A DNA stretch of 64,000 nucleotides from contig CM047427.1 of assembly GCA_026168455.1 (NCBI GenBank), forward strand, positions 17,435,201-17,499,200, read 5' to 3'. Each line of letters opens with the position of its first letter. Position 1 is the stretch's first letter. Source of the stretch: Theocolax elegans. Its lineage: Eukaryota; Arthropoda; Insecta; Hymenoptera; Cerocephalidae. The notes beneath the pieces are model-generated. The model was not told the origin of the DNA and ran no database searches. It worked only from the letters and a program-made list of their open reading frames with translations. The position numbers and the translations under genes are program-made. Below, piece after piece: positions 11,040 through 22,868 of the stretch.

Positions 11040-11600
11040 ATGCCTTCGTCGCGTGGCCCTGGGAGGCCAAGGAAAATAAATAGTGAAAGTATTACAAAAG
11101 AAGTTATGAAATGTAAAAATGATATTGTTGATTCGGGATGTATTGTCAGTGCAAGCAATTCAACGTGGAAGACTTTGGGAGAGATCTTGAATTTGGACCC
11201 TTCAACTGTGCACTCTTATGTAGTTAACAATCGTTATGATTTAAAAGCGAAATTATTAGGCAAGCAAAGCATCTCTGTTAAAGACAATTTGAGTGTTAGC
11301 TTAGAAAGTTATAATGACTCTTTCGAAAAACCAACGGAATTCGAATATACAATAAAAAAAGAAATATTACGAGAAATGATCGTCGAGACAACATCTTACA
11401 AATTTGTGAATGGCAAGAGAAAAAGAGTCAATCGTACTATTTTAAAACCAAATGTCTGGACGGATGAAATTGCTATGGCTATTTGGAATGCACACAAACT
11501 GAAGCATGGGTTTAAATTTAAAAATCATTTTTTATCTCGTGATTCTTTGAAGGGAACTATAGATGATAAGTTTCTATATACGAACCTTAAAATATTTTAA
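11040..11600 (+). CDS. N-terminal part of a decayed transposon gene, AT-hook-like
   Basis: This open frame of 186 codons begins MPSSRGPGRPRK. The GRPRK core is an AT-hook-like DNA-binding motif. A basic, mixed-charge region follows (STWKTLGEILNLDPSTVHS and FVNGKRKRVNR). It is the first of three plus-strand segments (11040-11600, 12523-13256, 14002-15591) that look like parts of one gene split by AT-rich stretches. I do not recognise the family with certainty. The context of a zinc-binding region, a putative DDE core and a peptidase-like C-terminus points to a large DNA transposon, perhaps of the NOF/Phantom branch of Mutator-like elements. No good donor splice site is obvious at the end. Confidence 0.55.
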   Translation: MPSSRGPGRPRKINSESITKEVMKCKNDIVDSGCIVSASNSTWKTLGEILNLDPSTVHSYVVNNRYDLKAKLLGKQSISVKDNLSVSLESYNDSFEKPTEFEYTIKKEILREMIVETTSYKFVNGKRKRVNRTILKPNVWTDEIAMAIWNAHKLKHGFKFKNHFLSRDSLKGTIDDKFLYTNLKIF

Positions 11601-12522
11601 TTCGTGGAATCGCAACCGCCACTATATTCCTCACGCGTCGTCTACAATTTCACAATAAACAACGCGTCTTCCTGAACGCAAAACATAATTTTATATTTTT
11701 AATTAAAGTGTCTTGAAATGGTGTGTTAATTTACATAGTTTTAATATTGTAAAATTATTAGTCTTTGTAAACGACTCACCACAGTTTTATTATACGTACA
11801 ATATTTTTCTATTTACGCTAATGATAATGCAAACAAAATAAATTATATACCTACATTTTTTAATTAAAATTTTTTTTATAATTTTTTTAATTAAAATTTT
11901 TAATATAATTTTTTTTCTAACTTAAATGAATTATTATTTAAATTAATATTAAAAACAGATTATATCGTCTGCTTAATGCAAAAGGGTGTCGATCGAGAAA
12001 TATTTTTAAAAAAGCATCGTTTCAGAATTATTTTTATGAAGCTGTCAAAAAATAATACTCTTTTTTTATTGTTAACAATTGTGAGAATAACTTAATGTAA
12101 TTAAATTATATTAATATACAATTTTAAGAAATACCTGTATGAATGTATGTCTGTATAGTAATCTTTGGTTCTATCAAACCGATTAAACTTTATTCTCTAT
12201 TAAATTTAATCCATTTTTATCTATTTCAATAAGGCGCAATTTCAACAATTATACTCAAAAAATGCAGTTATAAAATGATAATCGCCCTTCACTGTTAATA
12301 CTTTTTAATTGTTATAACTAAAAAGATAATTTTTTTATTCATAACGTAAAAAAATCGTAATAATAATTTGAAACAAAGTTGATTGATTCAAGTTATAAAT
12401 ACATTTATTTAATTAAATTCAACGCTGCTGGATATATCCCTTCTTTTCGAGCACTTTTGTTTTCTGCTAATAAATTAATTAATTAATTATAAGTAAACGA
12501 AACTTCGTTTTTTATTTTTAAG
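11601..12522. other. AT-rich spacer (intron-like or inserted DNA)
   Basis: No coding signal. The right edge has a pyrimidine-rich stretch and AG (12521-12522), compatible with a splice acceptor. A segment at about 12,165-12,240 resembles one near 29,795-29,865 and is probably an old dispersed repeat. Confidence 0.5.
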
Positions 12523-13256
12523 GTAAATGCGATTGTGGCGCCAGTATTTTCTGTAAAATTGATAATGAATCAAATGATGCATTTACGCAGTTCTATTGCT
12601 ACGTGACCAAAGATTATGACACAGGTAAGAAATGTGGTAAAAGACCGCTTCGCGGTAAAAATCGGACGAAAGTATCTACAATTTTAGAAAATCAAGAAAT
12701 ACATGTTTATAAAGCACAACAAAGACGATTGCTATAGAATATTGGAGATCCTGATCCTCCAATACTATATAGCGATGCAGTGTTATCTACAGCGAAACAC
12801 AATAACAAGATTTTACAATATTTAGATCCAGATCCGATAAAATCTATTTGCTTACTAAAAAAGAGTCAAATTGGAATGAATATTATTTAAAATATTGGAA
12901 TAGATCCTTTTTATGTGTACTTATTTTCCAATTATCAAATTAGATTATGGAACATGAATGCCAATAAAGTCCCCCTTATAATTGATTCTACGTCTGGAAT
13001 CGCTATAAAAATTTCTCATGCTAACAAAGACAAATCAAACTCCTTGTATCTGCATCTTGTTGTCATAAATTGTGAAATGGGACAGTTTGCTGTAGCTGAA
13101 GCCGTCACAGAAAAACAGGATACCCTTACCATTAGAGGATTATTAGATCGAATGGTACAAGCAGGAGCAAATATTCCTAAACAAGTGGTAAAATGTTTTT
13201 TATCAATTATGACTCATAAAAGCTTCAAATTTCCTAATCTCATGATTTTCGGATAA
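12523..13256 (+). pseudogene. Central segment of the transposon gene: zinc-binding region and putative DDE core
   Basis: One frame runs from 12523 to 13256 with two in-frame stops (12735-12737 and 12888-12890). The first part is cysteine-rich (CDCGASIFCK, later CYVTKDYDTGKKCGKRPLRG), suggesting a zinc-binding fold. The second part reads KVPLIIDSTSGIAIKIS, a beta-strand ending in Asp, as in DDE transposases, and then LYLHLVVINCEMGQFAVAEA. It continues to GLLDRMVQAGANIPKQVV before degenerating. The next conserved Asp appears to be in DSARALLTAN at 14002. The function, strand transfer of a DNA transposon, is inferred from this layout only. Confidence 0.5.
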
Positions 13257-14001
13257 TACAAATTTGAGTTGCAAAAAAAAAATATTTTTTTGCTAAACTT
13301 TTCGTACATATTAAAAATAAAATAATTTATAATTTTTACGTAAAAATTTTTTGTATCTTAATATTTTTCAAATATTACTAAAATGTTTTATATACACGTA
13401 TCAATAGTTTAATATTTGCTTTAAATGACATTTCACAGATAAAATTACGTAAATTTTAAGTATATACTTTTATTAATTAAACTGTTTAAATACTGATTTA
13501 TCACAGACTGGTGAGAGAACAATTTTAAGAATACGTTCATACATATATTGTCAGCTGTATTTATTTATTTTTTGTCTCTCAAATGACAAAATTATAAATT
13601 TAAATTATCTGCATAGTTTTTTGAATCAATTATGCAATATTTCTTCCACAAAATATCATGTATTTAATTTTAATTAATATTAGTTTATTCAAGTAAAATT
13701 AATGCAATAAATGTATATAATAAAATTAAAAAGAATTTTCTTTTTACTATTTATATTACCCAAAAATTGTGTAATTAGATATTTTAAATAAGATGATTGT
13801 TTGATTGTTAATGGTATAATAGATATTTGTTTAGTTGTTTAGCGCATAATTATATTGTAATTTTATTTTGCATTCAAACTTTTATTAAATAACTGTGTCC
13901 TTATTTTAATAAAAAGATTATATTAATTCCATATTAGTTCATTTAAATTAAATTAATTTGAATATAATTTATCACTTAATTGAAATTATTTTTAAATTTC
14001 T
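13257..14001. other. AT-rich spacer within the transposon gene
   Basis: There is no open frame. The spacer could be an intron or an insertion. The splice phases that I tested do not join 13256 and 14002 cleanly, so the junction is unresolved. Confidence 0.45.
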
Positions 14002-15591
14002 GATTCAGCAAGAGCGTTACTTACTGCGAATATTATGACTTTCACAAGATATAAGACAATTGAAGAATATTGTGACGCATGTTTTACTAATCCAAGTTCT
14101 ATGGAGTCAGAAAATCTAGTTTCAATAGATGTTGCACATTTCATGAAGATATGGGCCACATTTTAACTAAAAAACCGCAGAATAACGGTATTTTATATGG
14201 CTTGTATAGGTCAATTAGTTTTGTGCAGAACTATTGAACAAGCCAAAAGCATAATAGAAAAACTATTTACGATGTCGTTGAGCGAAACAGACGGTACTTC
14301 AACGAGCTCTGGAAACTCTACCTGCTGCGAAGTATCGAAAACTGCTTTAAAATATCTGATTTGTGGGCAGCTGTCAGAGTATGAAGAATTGTGTGACAAT
14401 TTGGATAAAGGTGAAAACTTGTTAGAATCAGATTCTGAATGCGAAGAAAATCAAATAACAGCAAAAGTTACACATACAACAACTCAGTGGACGAAATGGG
14501 CAGAAGACATAAAAAAGCATGTCTTATTAGAAATAAAATTTGAAGAAGGCGATCGCGAGAATGCTCACTTGGATGTGGAGTTCGCAGAAAAATTAATTAA
14601 GGAAGTTGCCCATATTCCAATGTGGAGTTGTATACTTAACAATAAATTTTATTCTAATCCGAACCCAAGCTCTAGTGCTTCCGTAGAAAGCGAAATACGA
14701 AAAATTAAACACGGAGTCTTAAATAAAAAAGGTAAATCTACTCGCGTAGATGTATTGATTAAAAAAATTATTAAATATCACGACGGCAGGTTGAGAATTT
14801 TAGGAGATCAAACCGATTTAAATTATTCTAATTTTTCAAGTCTGTCTGTCAAAGAAAAATCAATATCAGATAATGAAGAAATGTTTGAACCAAAGAAAAA
14901 AAAAGTAAAAGAAATTAGTGATGTGAGTTCTAATAATGACCTAGAAGAATTATTAAATAAAACTTTTAACATTTCTACCGAAAGTGATAATGATCATGAA
15001 CCCGAGCCAGCAAAAACTGAACCTTGTTTATGTGGTAGTATTGAAAAAGCGACTCATTGGTGTAAGATTTGCCAAGAAAAGGTTTATGCAGATGAAACTT
15101 GTTCCTTTCCTCTAGATGATGCGACACAAAATAAAGCCAGAATTTGTCTGTATTGTAAAAATACGCAAAGTATACATTATAAAGTAGCTTTGAATGAAAT
15201 TGAAAATCACAAAGGTTTAGCTCTGCGTGAAATTGAAAATGACTTATTCAATAAAAAAAATGTATACTTGGGTGGCAATGTTAAGAAAATTTGTGACACG
15301 TTGCATTTTGACACAGAAAAAACTACATTGCCTATTTTAAAAAATGGAAATAATATGAACAGGCAACTAGTTAGTATTAATAAGAAAAAATACTTTTTTT
15401 CAAACACATGTGCTTTGGACAGCATCATTCAACTGTTATTAGTAGCAGCAGTAGACTATATTAATATTAAAAACTTATTTACAAATATAGCAAAGGAAAG
15501 TAATCTTTTTTTTCTAATAAAACATATTTTAGAACATGGAGTAACAGCATATACATATAAACTGCGAAGTAAAATTTATAGCAGCGCGTAA
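14002..15591 (+). pseudogene. C-terminal segment of the transposon gene with cysteine-peptidase-like motif
   Basis: A single frame runs from GAT at 14002 to the stop at 15589-15591. It is interrupted only by a TAA at 14164-14166, with 464 codons open after 14197. It starts DSARALLTANIMTFTRYKT, a likely second catalytic Asp region, and continues through IDVAHFMKIW and YMACIGQLVLCRTIEQ. There is a lysine-rich patch PKKKKVKE, which could be a nuclear signal. A zinc-binding cluster follows (CLCGS...HWCKICQEK...CSFP...CLYCKN, about 15024-15165). The last 60 codons contain NTCALDSIIQLLLVAA, similar in shape to the catalytic Cys box (NTCxxxSxxQ) of ubiquitin-type peptidases. The expected catalytic His and Asp are not found, because the frame ends soon after. 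The last ~165 bases recur at 18447-18612. Confidence 0.5.
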
Positions 15592-15672
15592 AATTTAGGC
15601 AGCGCCTTTTGAAGCCTCGAGATCGAGCGGCTATCGACGGAGGCTATAGCTCCGACATCCCCTTAAAAATAC
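15592..15672 (+). repeat. Probable 3' terminus of the transposon
   Basis: These 80 bases follow the stop codon and contain a strong short hairpin (cggaggctatagctccg). They end in gacatccccttaaaaat, which resembles the MULE end atacccccttaaaaat at 4728-4744. No matching left end was found. Confidence 0.4.
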
Positions 15673-15699
15673 GTTACTAACATTAAAAAGCAAAAACTG

Positions 15700-16442
15700 T
15701 AAAATTAAAACTAATCCTTAAATATTTCAAATACGGGAAAAAGTCTGGAAATTTTCTGAAAAAACCACGAACAATAGTAAAATTAAATTTTTTTGGATAC
15801 CTGCACACGAAGAAATCCATGGAAACGAGCAAGTAGGTACACTAGCAAAAAATGCCACAAAAACTATGTCATCAAAAACTATAAAAATTCCGGTCACAGA
15901 TTGAAAAGAAAACGAAAAGAAAAAATCTTTTAATGACACATTACAAATAATAGAAAATCAAGGTCTGATGAAAGGAATAAATTATTTTAAAAATTATCAT
16001 ACACTCACAGTATAAATAAAAATTAACCACGTGAAATATAAAAATAACAACTATAAATAGATGTAAATCCGGACATTATAATCTCGCAGCTTCTCTGGCA
16101 CATACAGGCATAACTAAAAACTCAAATTGTCAATGCGGATACGAGACCCAAGATCTAGACCATGTACTATGGCAATGCCCCATCTTCAACAAACAAAGAG
16201 TACAATTTATAGAAAAATTAAATAAGCAAAAATTACCATTACCATCGTCTAGTATTGTTTTACTTCATAACCAACAATAACTGTACGTAAAATATTATAC
16301 TCGTACTTGAAAACCAGCGAATTATGTATATGACAACGAAAAATGTTAAAATGTAACATCATGTAATATATTGCTATTGTATCATAATATGTATCGCAAA
16401 ATAATCTCTACGGAGATTAAAATTGCTTAATAATAAAAAAAA
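15700..16442 (+). pseudogene. Non-LTR retrotransposon 3' end (RNase H and Cys-rich tail), copy A
   Basis: Plus-strand frames read FFWIPAHEEIHGNEQVGTLA (about 15795-15850), which is the RNase H motif typically written WIPAHxGIxGNExAD. They then read NCQCGYETQDLDHVLWQCP (about 16127-16183), the C-terminal C-x-C-G...H...C signature of Jockey/R1/I-type elements. The 3' end is a TAA-rich and A-rich tail (16425-16442). The rest of the element, including reverse transcriptase, is absent, as usual for 5'-truncated copies. Stops and frameshifts are present. Confidence 0.8.
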
Positions 16443-16866
16443 TATTGCATCGAGATCAATCATATGCTATCAAGATAGCATTATATATAGATTCTTTAAG
16501 GGTATATGTAAAATATAATTGTTAAACGAAATGCCATAGCCGAAGATATTAAAACTTGCTTATTACGATGACTCTTTCAGGTAGATATTATACTTTTTAG
16601 TGACAAAAATATTTAAATATTTGTCGATATAATTTAGATCAAACAGAAGAGCGAGCGAGTTTTCTGAAAGCAAATAACACCTACACATAACGCAATGTGT
16701 ATATCATTTGTGAAGAAAATAATTTTTTTACCGGTAATAAAAAAATATACCTTCATTAAATACATCACAGTTAAAATAAACGTATAGAGTAAGATACGAA
16801 AGAGTATAGAGTATATAGTATAGAGCAGTTTTTACTAATAAGAGAATTGATATAAAGGTTCCGGTA
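16443..16866. other. AT-rich stretch without gene
   Basis: No coding signal. It is duplicated in unit B. Confidence 0.5.
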
Positions 16867-18440
16867 ATTAATCTCTATGTTTACCGTCGATCCTACAACC
16901 ACCCGTATATCTACATCTCCGCATATCGATCCCCGTATAATTCGCCAATTGCACTCAGGCGGATGTTAAATAAAACGCGATGCCGCGGTCTCTCCGCGGC
17001 TCCCATCACAAAGTAAAATTCATACTCGGACTCGAGTGGCAGAAAGCCGAGGGTGGCAAAAGTCGGTATAATTAAAAAGGCCAGATGAAAGTCCCCGAAG
17101 AGGGAGGCGTGTACCCACCTACCTACCTCCGTCACAAAGGGAAAAACAAAATATTCGCGGGATGAGTAGCGCGACTGTAGGTGTACACACACTAACAACA
17201 AAAAAGCAGAGAAAAAGAAAAGGGGAGAAAGTCCGGTCGCTAAGGGGCACGAAAGCCCGGAGGGACGTCGTTTCCTCGGTCTGAGCATTCCTCAGTGGGT
17301 CGCAGCGCCAGACAATTCACAATTAGCAAACAGGAGAAATACACACACGGGCGTGCGACGGAGAGGGAGAGAGAGAGAGAGAGAGAGAGCCCCGCTTGAA
17401 ACCAAATGCAGCGAGCTGCCACACAAAGAGGAGAACCGAGAACTTCGACGCCGGAAGCTAAGTCAGGGGAATCCTAGTGATGATACCTTTCTCCCTTTAA
17501 CCTCGACGCTTCCCTTTGTTGTCCTACACTTTGGAATATCGTAACGGGTGTCGAGAATTTTATTTTATCGTTTCGCGGTGAAACAAACGGTCTATACTCC
17601 AAAATTAGTTAGCGAGGAAAAGGGAGGATACTGGAGAAAAGGAGGAGGTGAGAAGGTAAACGTAAGTAATCGAAGGCAATAAGGAAAGACGTCGCGAGAT
17701 GTAAATGGAAGGCGTCGGGACCAATTTAGTCCTCGAAGAGTTGAAAAGTTGTTGAAAACTCATTAGAGGGACAAGAATTTGTCCGCTAATGGGTTCGATT
17801 CACACCGAGCTAAGTTATGTAAATCGAGGAGTTTACGGCGTGGCTGTGGAATGTCGCGCTCTTGAACCATCTGGCGCACCCGGTATACACGGTGCTTCTA
17901 CTGCTGCACCAGGCGCATCGGACTCGCTTGCTCGCTCGAGTTGGAACACTTGAAGCCCCAACCAGTTACGGCAACAATGGGCTTTGTCTTCGCGCCGTCG
18001 GCGCTTGCAAATTGGTAGAAATCTTGATTAAAGGTGCAATTCCGCTGCCGTTCCTGCCCTCCTCCTCCCCTCCCCATTGCCCCTCTCGCTCCACTTTGTA
18101 TACTTGGGTACAAATATCAAACTAGTCTCTACTGGGTCTTGCCTTTGCTTTTTTCTTGTTCTTGTTTCTTTCGTAATATTGTTTACGTGGAAACATTTTT
18201 TCACTCTGCAAAATTATCTATTTTACGGATTGATTCTTTTGTTCAAGAATATCATATTCCGTAACACTAATCAAATACCTATAAATATCAAAAATATAAT
18301 TTATTTATTTATCATCTTAGCAATAAGAAATATTCGTTAAGAATTATACTACTACTACGTATAAAATATAAAATAATTATACTGTTATGCATAATATATA
18401 AAATCACTAACAGAAAAAAATCTTTTATTTGTTATTAAAG
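16867..18440. other. CpG-rich noncoding module, copy A
   Basis: This segment is clearly richer in G, C and CpG than its surroundings and contains a (GA)n tract at 17366-17388. Several open frames of 60-125 codons on both strands are broken by indels in the other copies, so I do not call them genes. The module looks like a promoter or enhancer-type CpG island captured in the duplications. A 31-nt hairpin lies at 17761-17791. Confidence 0.45.
17761..17791. other. 31-nt hairpin, present in three copies
   Basis: cattag / ctaatg and ggacaa / ttgtcc pair around a short loop. The hairpin recurs at 20767-20797 and 24898-24928. Confidence 0.5.
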
Positions 18441-18446
18441 ATTAAA

Positions 18447-21400
18447 TCATTCAACTGTTATTAGTAGCAGCAGTAGACTATATTAATATTAAAAACTTAT
18501 TTACAAATATAGCAAAGGAAAGTAATCTTTTTTTCTAATAAAACATATTTTAGAACATGGAGTAACAGCATATACATATAAACTGCGAAGTAAAATTTAT
18601 AGCAGCGCGTAAAATTTAGGCAGCGCCTTTTGAAGCCTCGAGATCGAGCGGCTATCGACGGAGGCTATAGCTCCGACATCCCCTTAAAAATACGTTACTA
18701 ACATTAAAAAGCAAAAACTGTAAAATTAAAACTAATCCTTAAATATTTCAAATACGGGAAAAAGTCTGGAAATTTTCTGAAAAAACCACGAACAATAGTA
18801 AAATTAAATTTTTTTGGATACCTGCACACGAAGAAATCCATGGAAACGAGCAAGTAGGTACACTAGCAAAAAATGCCACAAAAACTATGTCATCAAAAAC
18901 TATAAAAATTCCGGTCACAGATTGAAAAGAAAACGAAAAGAAAAAATCTTTTAATGACACATTACAAATAATAGAAAATCAAGGTCTGATGAAAGGAATA
19001 AATTATTTTAAAAATTATCATACACTCACAGTATAAATAAAATTAACCACGTGAAATATAAAAATAACAACTATAAATAGATGTAAATCCGGACATTAAT
19101 CTCGCAGCTTCTCTGGCACATACAGGCATAACTAAAAACTCAAATTGTCAATGCGGATACGAGACCCAAGATCTAGACCATGTACTATGGCAATGCCCCA
19201 TCTTCAACAAACAAAGAGTACAATTTATAGAAAAATTAAATAAGCAAAAATTACCATTACCATCGTCTAGTATTGTTTTACTTCATAACCAACAATAACT
19301 GTACGTAAAATATTATACTCGTACTTGAAAACCAGCGAATTATGTATATGACAACGAAAAATGTTAAAATGTAACATCATGTAATATATTGCTATTGTAT
19401 CATAATATGTATCGCAAAATAATCTCTACGGAGATTAAAATTGCTTAATAATAAAAAAATATTGCATCGAGATCAATCATATGCTATCAAGATAGCATTA
19501 TATATAGATTCTTTAAGGGTATATGTAAAATATAATTGTTAAACGAAATGCCATAGCCGAAGATATTAAACTTGCTTATACGATGACTCTTTCAGGTAGA
19601 TATATACTTTTTAGTGACAAAAATATTTTAAATATTTGTCGATATAATTTAGATCAAACAGAAGAGCGAGCGAGTTTTCTGAAAGCAAATAACACCTACA
19701 CATAACGCAATGTGGTATATCATTTGTGAAGAAAATAATTTTTTTACCGTAATAAAAAAATACCTCATTAAATACATCACAGTTAAAATAAACGTATAGA
19801 GTAAGATACGAAAGAGTATAGAGTATATAGTATAGAGCAGTTTTACTAATAAGAGAATTGATATAAAGGTTCCGGTAATAATCTCTATGTTTACCGTCGA
19901 CTCCTACAACCACCGTATATCTACATCTCCGCATATCGATCCCCGTATAATTCGCCAATTGCACTCAGGCGGATGTTAACTAAAACGCGATGCCGCGGTC
20001 TCTCCGCGGCTCCCATCACAAAGTAAAATCATACTCGGACTCGAGTGGCAGAAAGCCGAGGGTGGCAAAAGTCGGTAATAATTAAAAAGGCCAGATGAAA
20101 GTCCCCGAAGAGGGAGGCGTGTACCCACCTACCCTACCTCCGTCACAAAGGGAAAAACAAATATTCGCGGGATGAGTAGCGCGACTGTAGGTGTACACAC
20201 ACTAACAACAAAAAGCAGAGAAAAAGAAAAGGGGAGAAAGTCCGGTCGCTAAGGGCACGAAAGCCCGGAGGGACGTCGTTTCCTCGGTCTGAGCATTCCT
20301 CAGTGGGTCGCAGCGCCAGACAATTCACAATTAGCAAACAGGAGAAATACACACACGGGCGTGCGTCGGAGAGGGAGAGAGAGAGAGAGAGAGAGCCCCG
20401 CTTGAAACCAAATGCAGCGAGCTGCCACACAAGGGAGAAGGACCGAGAACTTCGACGCCGGAAGCTAAGTCAGGGGAATCCTAGTGATGATACCTTTCTC
20501 CCTTTAACCTCGACGCTTCCCTTTGTTGTCCTACACTTTGGAATATCGTAACGGGTGTCGAGAATTTTATTTTATCGTTTCGCGGTGAAACAAACGGTCT
20601 ATACTCCAAAATTAGTTAGCGAGGAAAAGGGAGGATACTGGAGAAAAGGAGGAGGTGAGAAGGTAAACGTAAGTAATCGAAGGCAATAAGGAACGACGTC
20701 GCGAGATGTAAATGGAAGGCGTCGGGACCAATTTAGTCCTCGAAGAGTTGAAAAGTTGTTGAAACTCATTAGAGGGACAAGAATTTGTCCGCTAATGGTT
20801 CGATTCACACCGAGCTAAGTATGTAAATCGAGGAGTTTACGGCGTGGCTGTGGAATGTCGCGCTCTTGAACCATCTGGCGCACCCGGTAGTACACGGTGC
20901 TTCTACTGCTGCACCAGGCGCATCGGACTCGCTTGCTCGCTCGAGTTGGAACACTTGAAGCCCCAACCAGTTACGGCAACAATGGGCTTTGTCTTCGCGC
21001 CGTCGGCGCTTGCAAATTGGTAGAAATCTTGATTAAAGGTGCAATTCCGCTGCCGTTCCTGCCCTCCTCCTCCCCTCCCCATTGCCCCTCTCGCTCCACT
21101 TTGTATACTTGGGTACAAATATCAAACTAGTCTCTACTGGGTCTTGCCTTTGCTTTTTTCTTGTTCTTGTTTCTTTCGTAATATTGTTTACGTGGAAACA
21201 TTTTTTCACTCTGCAAAATTATCTATTTTACGGATTGATTCTTTTGTTCAAGAATATCATATTCCGTAACACTAATCAAATACCTATAAATATCAAAAAT
21301 ATAATTATTTATTTATCATCTTAGCAATAAGAAATATTCGTTAAGAATTAATACTACTACTACGTATAAAATATAAAATAATTATACTGTTATGCATAAT

Positions 21401-21450
21401 ATATAAAATCACTAACAGAAAAAAATCTTTTATTTGTTATTAAGATTAAA
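18447..21450. repeat. Duplication unit B
   Basis: Direct copy of 15424-18446, with many single-base indels, often in homopolymers. Confidence 0.92.
18720..19460 (+). pseudogene. Non-LTR retrotransposon 3' end, copy B
   Basis: Duplicate of 15700-16442, with the same WIPAHEEIHGNE and NCQCGYETQ motifs. It is present because the host segment was duplicated, not through a second retrotransposition: the flanks are the same on both sides. Confidence 0.8.
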
Positions 21451-21916
21451 TAATTAAAGCTGTTGCTATTAACCACAGTATTTCTAATACCTGGCGACGT
21501 ATAATCGCGATAAACTTTAGAAAAACTCGGGAACCTTATAATACTATATAATTTATAATTCATTATTTGTCATATTTTAATCAATAAAAAAGTATATTAT
21601 TTTAATTGGTAAGCTTGAGATTAAGGTTATGACACTTAAATATTTTAGCACTCCTTCCGTATCACATTTTTATGGAATTTTTATCGAACCCCTTCTGAAC
21701 GACTATTAATATACAAGCGCAACCTTACTCGTTCCTTATTGTAACCGAATTGCACTGAATTTAATTGGTAAAGTTTAGAGATTAACAAATTGGAAAATTT
21801 ATACGAAAATGGAAGAACCCGGCAATTTCCATCTTCAAAAAAAAGCTAAAAATACCAATTAATTTAATAATTTTGTTGATGAAAATCATTTTTTAACTAG
21901 TCGCATTTTTCATGTG
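21451..21916. other. AT-rich spacer (copy at about 25,588-26,052)
   Basis: No gene is visible. It links the CpG-rich module to the foldback element in both duplication copies. Confidence 0.6.
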
Positions 21917-22798
21917 TATATGGGTGGTTCTCTGTGACATCGAAGATGAAAAAATAATATTGCTATAACTGTGGGAATATGTTTTAGAGGTATCCAGTAG
22001 TTCTCCTGAATTTTTTCAGATTTTTCTGGGCCATTATTTTTAAGTTACAGAGAGTCAAAGTTGACATTTTAGCACTTTTTTGCATTATATGCCCATTTTT
22101 CATGAATTTTTAGCTCCCAGGGGATGCATTTTTCACTAAAAACATAAGTATGACTTTTTTTGTCAAATTTTCCGAACTTTTCATTAAAAATACTTTTAAA
22201 GACATAAATGTATGCTATCACACTCTTGTAAGCCATTTAAACCTTAAATAGTGAAAAGCAGCAATTCTGCTCCGGACTCTGGTAACCTAATACTGTCTAA
22301 AAGATGTCTTTTTATAGTCAGAAACTGTCTAAAAATTTCCAGAGTGGGTCTAAATCATTAAGATCACTTATGGTCAAAATATCCGGAAAAAGTGCCCAAA
22401 TATTAATAGAAATGTATATTTGTTGCCTTATAACGATGAATCTATTAGCATGATCATTGCAAAAAAATTTGTGCACTTACCTTGGAGTGGTAAAAAAGTA
22501 TCTTCACTTGTTTCAGTATCCATCTAATCCCCTGTAAGCTGCTAAAAATACAAATATTATTATACAAATGTAAAAAATTAATTTTTAAACATTTATAATG
22601 CTGAATTTTTAGTTTTACATCCCTTACAAGAATTATAATACTAATCTGAAGGATTACTATAAATATATAAACATCATTATTACAATAACTGAATATACGT
22701 ATTTAAAACAAAAGATATAAATAAATCGGATATATAATTATAATGAATAATATGATAACGTGACAGTGACAAGTTTGTGAAATCTAAATAATGTATTG

Positions 22799-22868
<70 letters not shown>

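Larger units (their letters stand above)
15424..18446. repeat. Duplication unit A
   Basis: About 3.02 kb that is repeated directly as 18447-21450. It contains the tail of the transposon gene, a non-LTR 3' end and a CpG-rich module. Confidence 0.92.

Noticed and set aside
16911..17288. 125-codon minus-strand frame beginning MLRPRKRRPS
   Set aside because: It is intact in copies A and C but broken by indels in copy B, has no recognisable domain and contains low-complexity stretches. Not enough for a gene call.
17240..17422. Frames with SLSLSLSL or RERERE repeats (also near 20,143-20,430, 24,379-24,561, 57,509-57,812 and 41,212-41,480)
   Set aside because: Translations of ga/tc microsatellites.
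22805..22866. CRISPR-like regular repeat
   Set aside because: It is a simple (aat)n microsatellite. There are no spaced repeats with unique spacers anywhere, and the DNA is eukaryotic.
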